A stretch of DNA of 25,633 bases from JANTGF01 sp033791445 (GTDB taxonomy: Bacteria > Bacteroidota > Bacteroidia > Bacteroidales > VadinHA17), in assembly GCA_033791445.1 (NCBI GenBank), contig JASJGS010000103.1, forward strand, positions 1 to 25,633. The letters run 5' to 3'. Shown piece by piece: positions 25,292 through 25,633 of the stretch (within the stretch, counting starts at the first letter, position 1; each line of letters begins with the position of its first letter). The position numbers were made by a program, and so were the translations under genes. The notes under the pieces were generated by a model that was not told where the DNA came from, did not search any database, and was given only the letters and a program-made list of their open reading frames with translations.

Positions 25292-25331
25292 CCGGGAAAG
25301 AAATGCGATAATATAACATATAGCTTCCCGG
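25292..25331 (+). promoter_or_regulatory. Candidate antiterminator of the ilvD attenuator
   Basis: CCGGGAA at 25292-25298, three nt after the leader stop codon, can pair with TTCCCGG at 25325-25331, which is also the 5' arm of the terminator. The two structures exclude each other. A ribosome that has reached the leader stop codon would cover 25292-25298 and let the terminator form; one stalled on the upstream Ile/Leu codons would leave it free. The geometry therefore fits classic attenuation. Confidence 0.68.
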
Positions 25332-25352
25332 ATTACCGGGAAGTTTTTTTTT
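25324..25352 (+). terminator. Intrinsic terminator in the ilvD leader
   Basis: A perfect 8-bp stem, CTTCCCGG (25324-25331) and CCGGGAAG (25336-25343), with an ATTA loop, is followed by nine T (25344-25352). It is the strongest terminator signal in the window. It ends 12 nt before the ilvD ATG, so it can only make sense as a regulated terminator. Confidence 0.9.
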
Positions 25353-25364
25353 ATACAAGAAAAT

Positions 25365-25633
25365 ATGCAAGCTTATAAAATCTCATTACGTAGTTCTACT
25401 ACAACCCAGGGACGAAATATGGCTGGTGCCCGAAGTCTTTGGAGAGCTAATGGAATGCAAGAGAAGCATTTTGACAAGCCAGTAATAGCTGTAGTAAACT
25501 CATTTTCTCAATTTGTTCCTGGTCACGCCCACTTGCATGAGATTGGACAAATGGTAAAAAAGCAAATTGAAGCGCAAGGATGTTTTGCTGCAGAATTCAA
25601 TACCATTGCTATAGATGATGGGATAGCCATGGG
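25365..25633 (+). CDS. ilvD: Dihydroxy-acid dehydratase (N-terminal part, cut by window edge)
   Basis: The first 89 residues are visible, from the ATG at 25365. They align from the first residues with E. coli-type IlvD: SLRSSTTTQGRNMAGARSLW, then VIAVVNSFSQFVPGHAHLH and EFNTIAIDDGIAMG. IlvD is the Fe-S enzyme that dehydrates dihydroxyacids in isoleucine and valine synthesis, the third step shared by both, and feeds leucine synthesis. In Bacteroidota it usually heads an ilvDBNC-type operon, but downstream genes are outside the window. Expression appears to be controlled by the attenuator directly upstream. Confidence 0.97.
   Translation, partial: MQAYKISLRSSTTTQGRNMAGARSLWRANGMQEKHFDKPVIAVVNSFSQFVPGHAHLHEIGQMVKKQIEAQGCFAAEFNTIAIDDGIAM

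Overview
The window looks like chromosomal DNA of a member of the Bacteroidota, probably a free-living polysaccharide degrader. The evidence is a SusC-type TonB-dependent transporter, many lipoproteins and secreted glycan-degrading enzymes, Bacteroidota-type -7 promoter boxes (TAnnTTTG), weak ribosome binding sites, and a short dispersed repeat (TGAGCCTGTCGAA / TTCGACAGGCTCA) familiar from that phylum. The genus cannot be fixed from the sequence. No tRNA, rRNA, CRISPR array, transposase or phage gene was found.

Positions 1-14976 form a glycan-utilisation locus read entirely on the minus strand, from right to left. The order is: a transglutaminase-fold lipoprotein, a GH92 alpha-mannosidase-like lipoprotein, a sialate O-acetylesterase-type esterase, a GH18 chitinase-like lipoprotein, a CBM9-like lipoprotein, an XylE/GLUT-type sugar:H+ symporter, and a 900-aa modular TIM-barrel glycosidase-like protein. 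An 803-bp gap with a repeat cluster follows, then the start of a SusC-like porin that runs off the window. GH92 plus GH18 plus an esterase suggests a mannose- and N-acetylglucosamine-containing glycan such as glycoprotein N-glycan or cell-wall material. The substrate is inferred, not shown.

Positions 14977-17876 carry a lone plus-strand gene for a small predicted outer-membrane barrel, facing a two-gene minus-strand operon. That operon encodes a PEGA-like lipoprotein and a PagL-like lipid A deacylase homologue, overlapping by 4 bp.

Positions 17877-24980 are mostly housekeeping on the minus strand: a five-repeat DUF349 protein, pyrG (CTP synthase, TTG start) and yidC (membrane insertase with an apparent single TPR-like unit inserted after its first membrane helix). 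Before these lies a separate gene for an ArsP_2-type 10-TM metal exporter.

Positions 24981-25633 hold the start of ilvD on the plus strand. It is preceded by what looks like a complete ribosome-mediated attenuator: an 18-residue leader peptide in which half the residues are Ile or Leu, a candidate antiterminator, and a strong intrinsic terminator ending 12 nt before the ilvD start codon. This is the most interesting regulatory element in the window.
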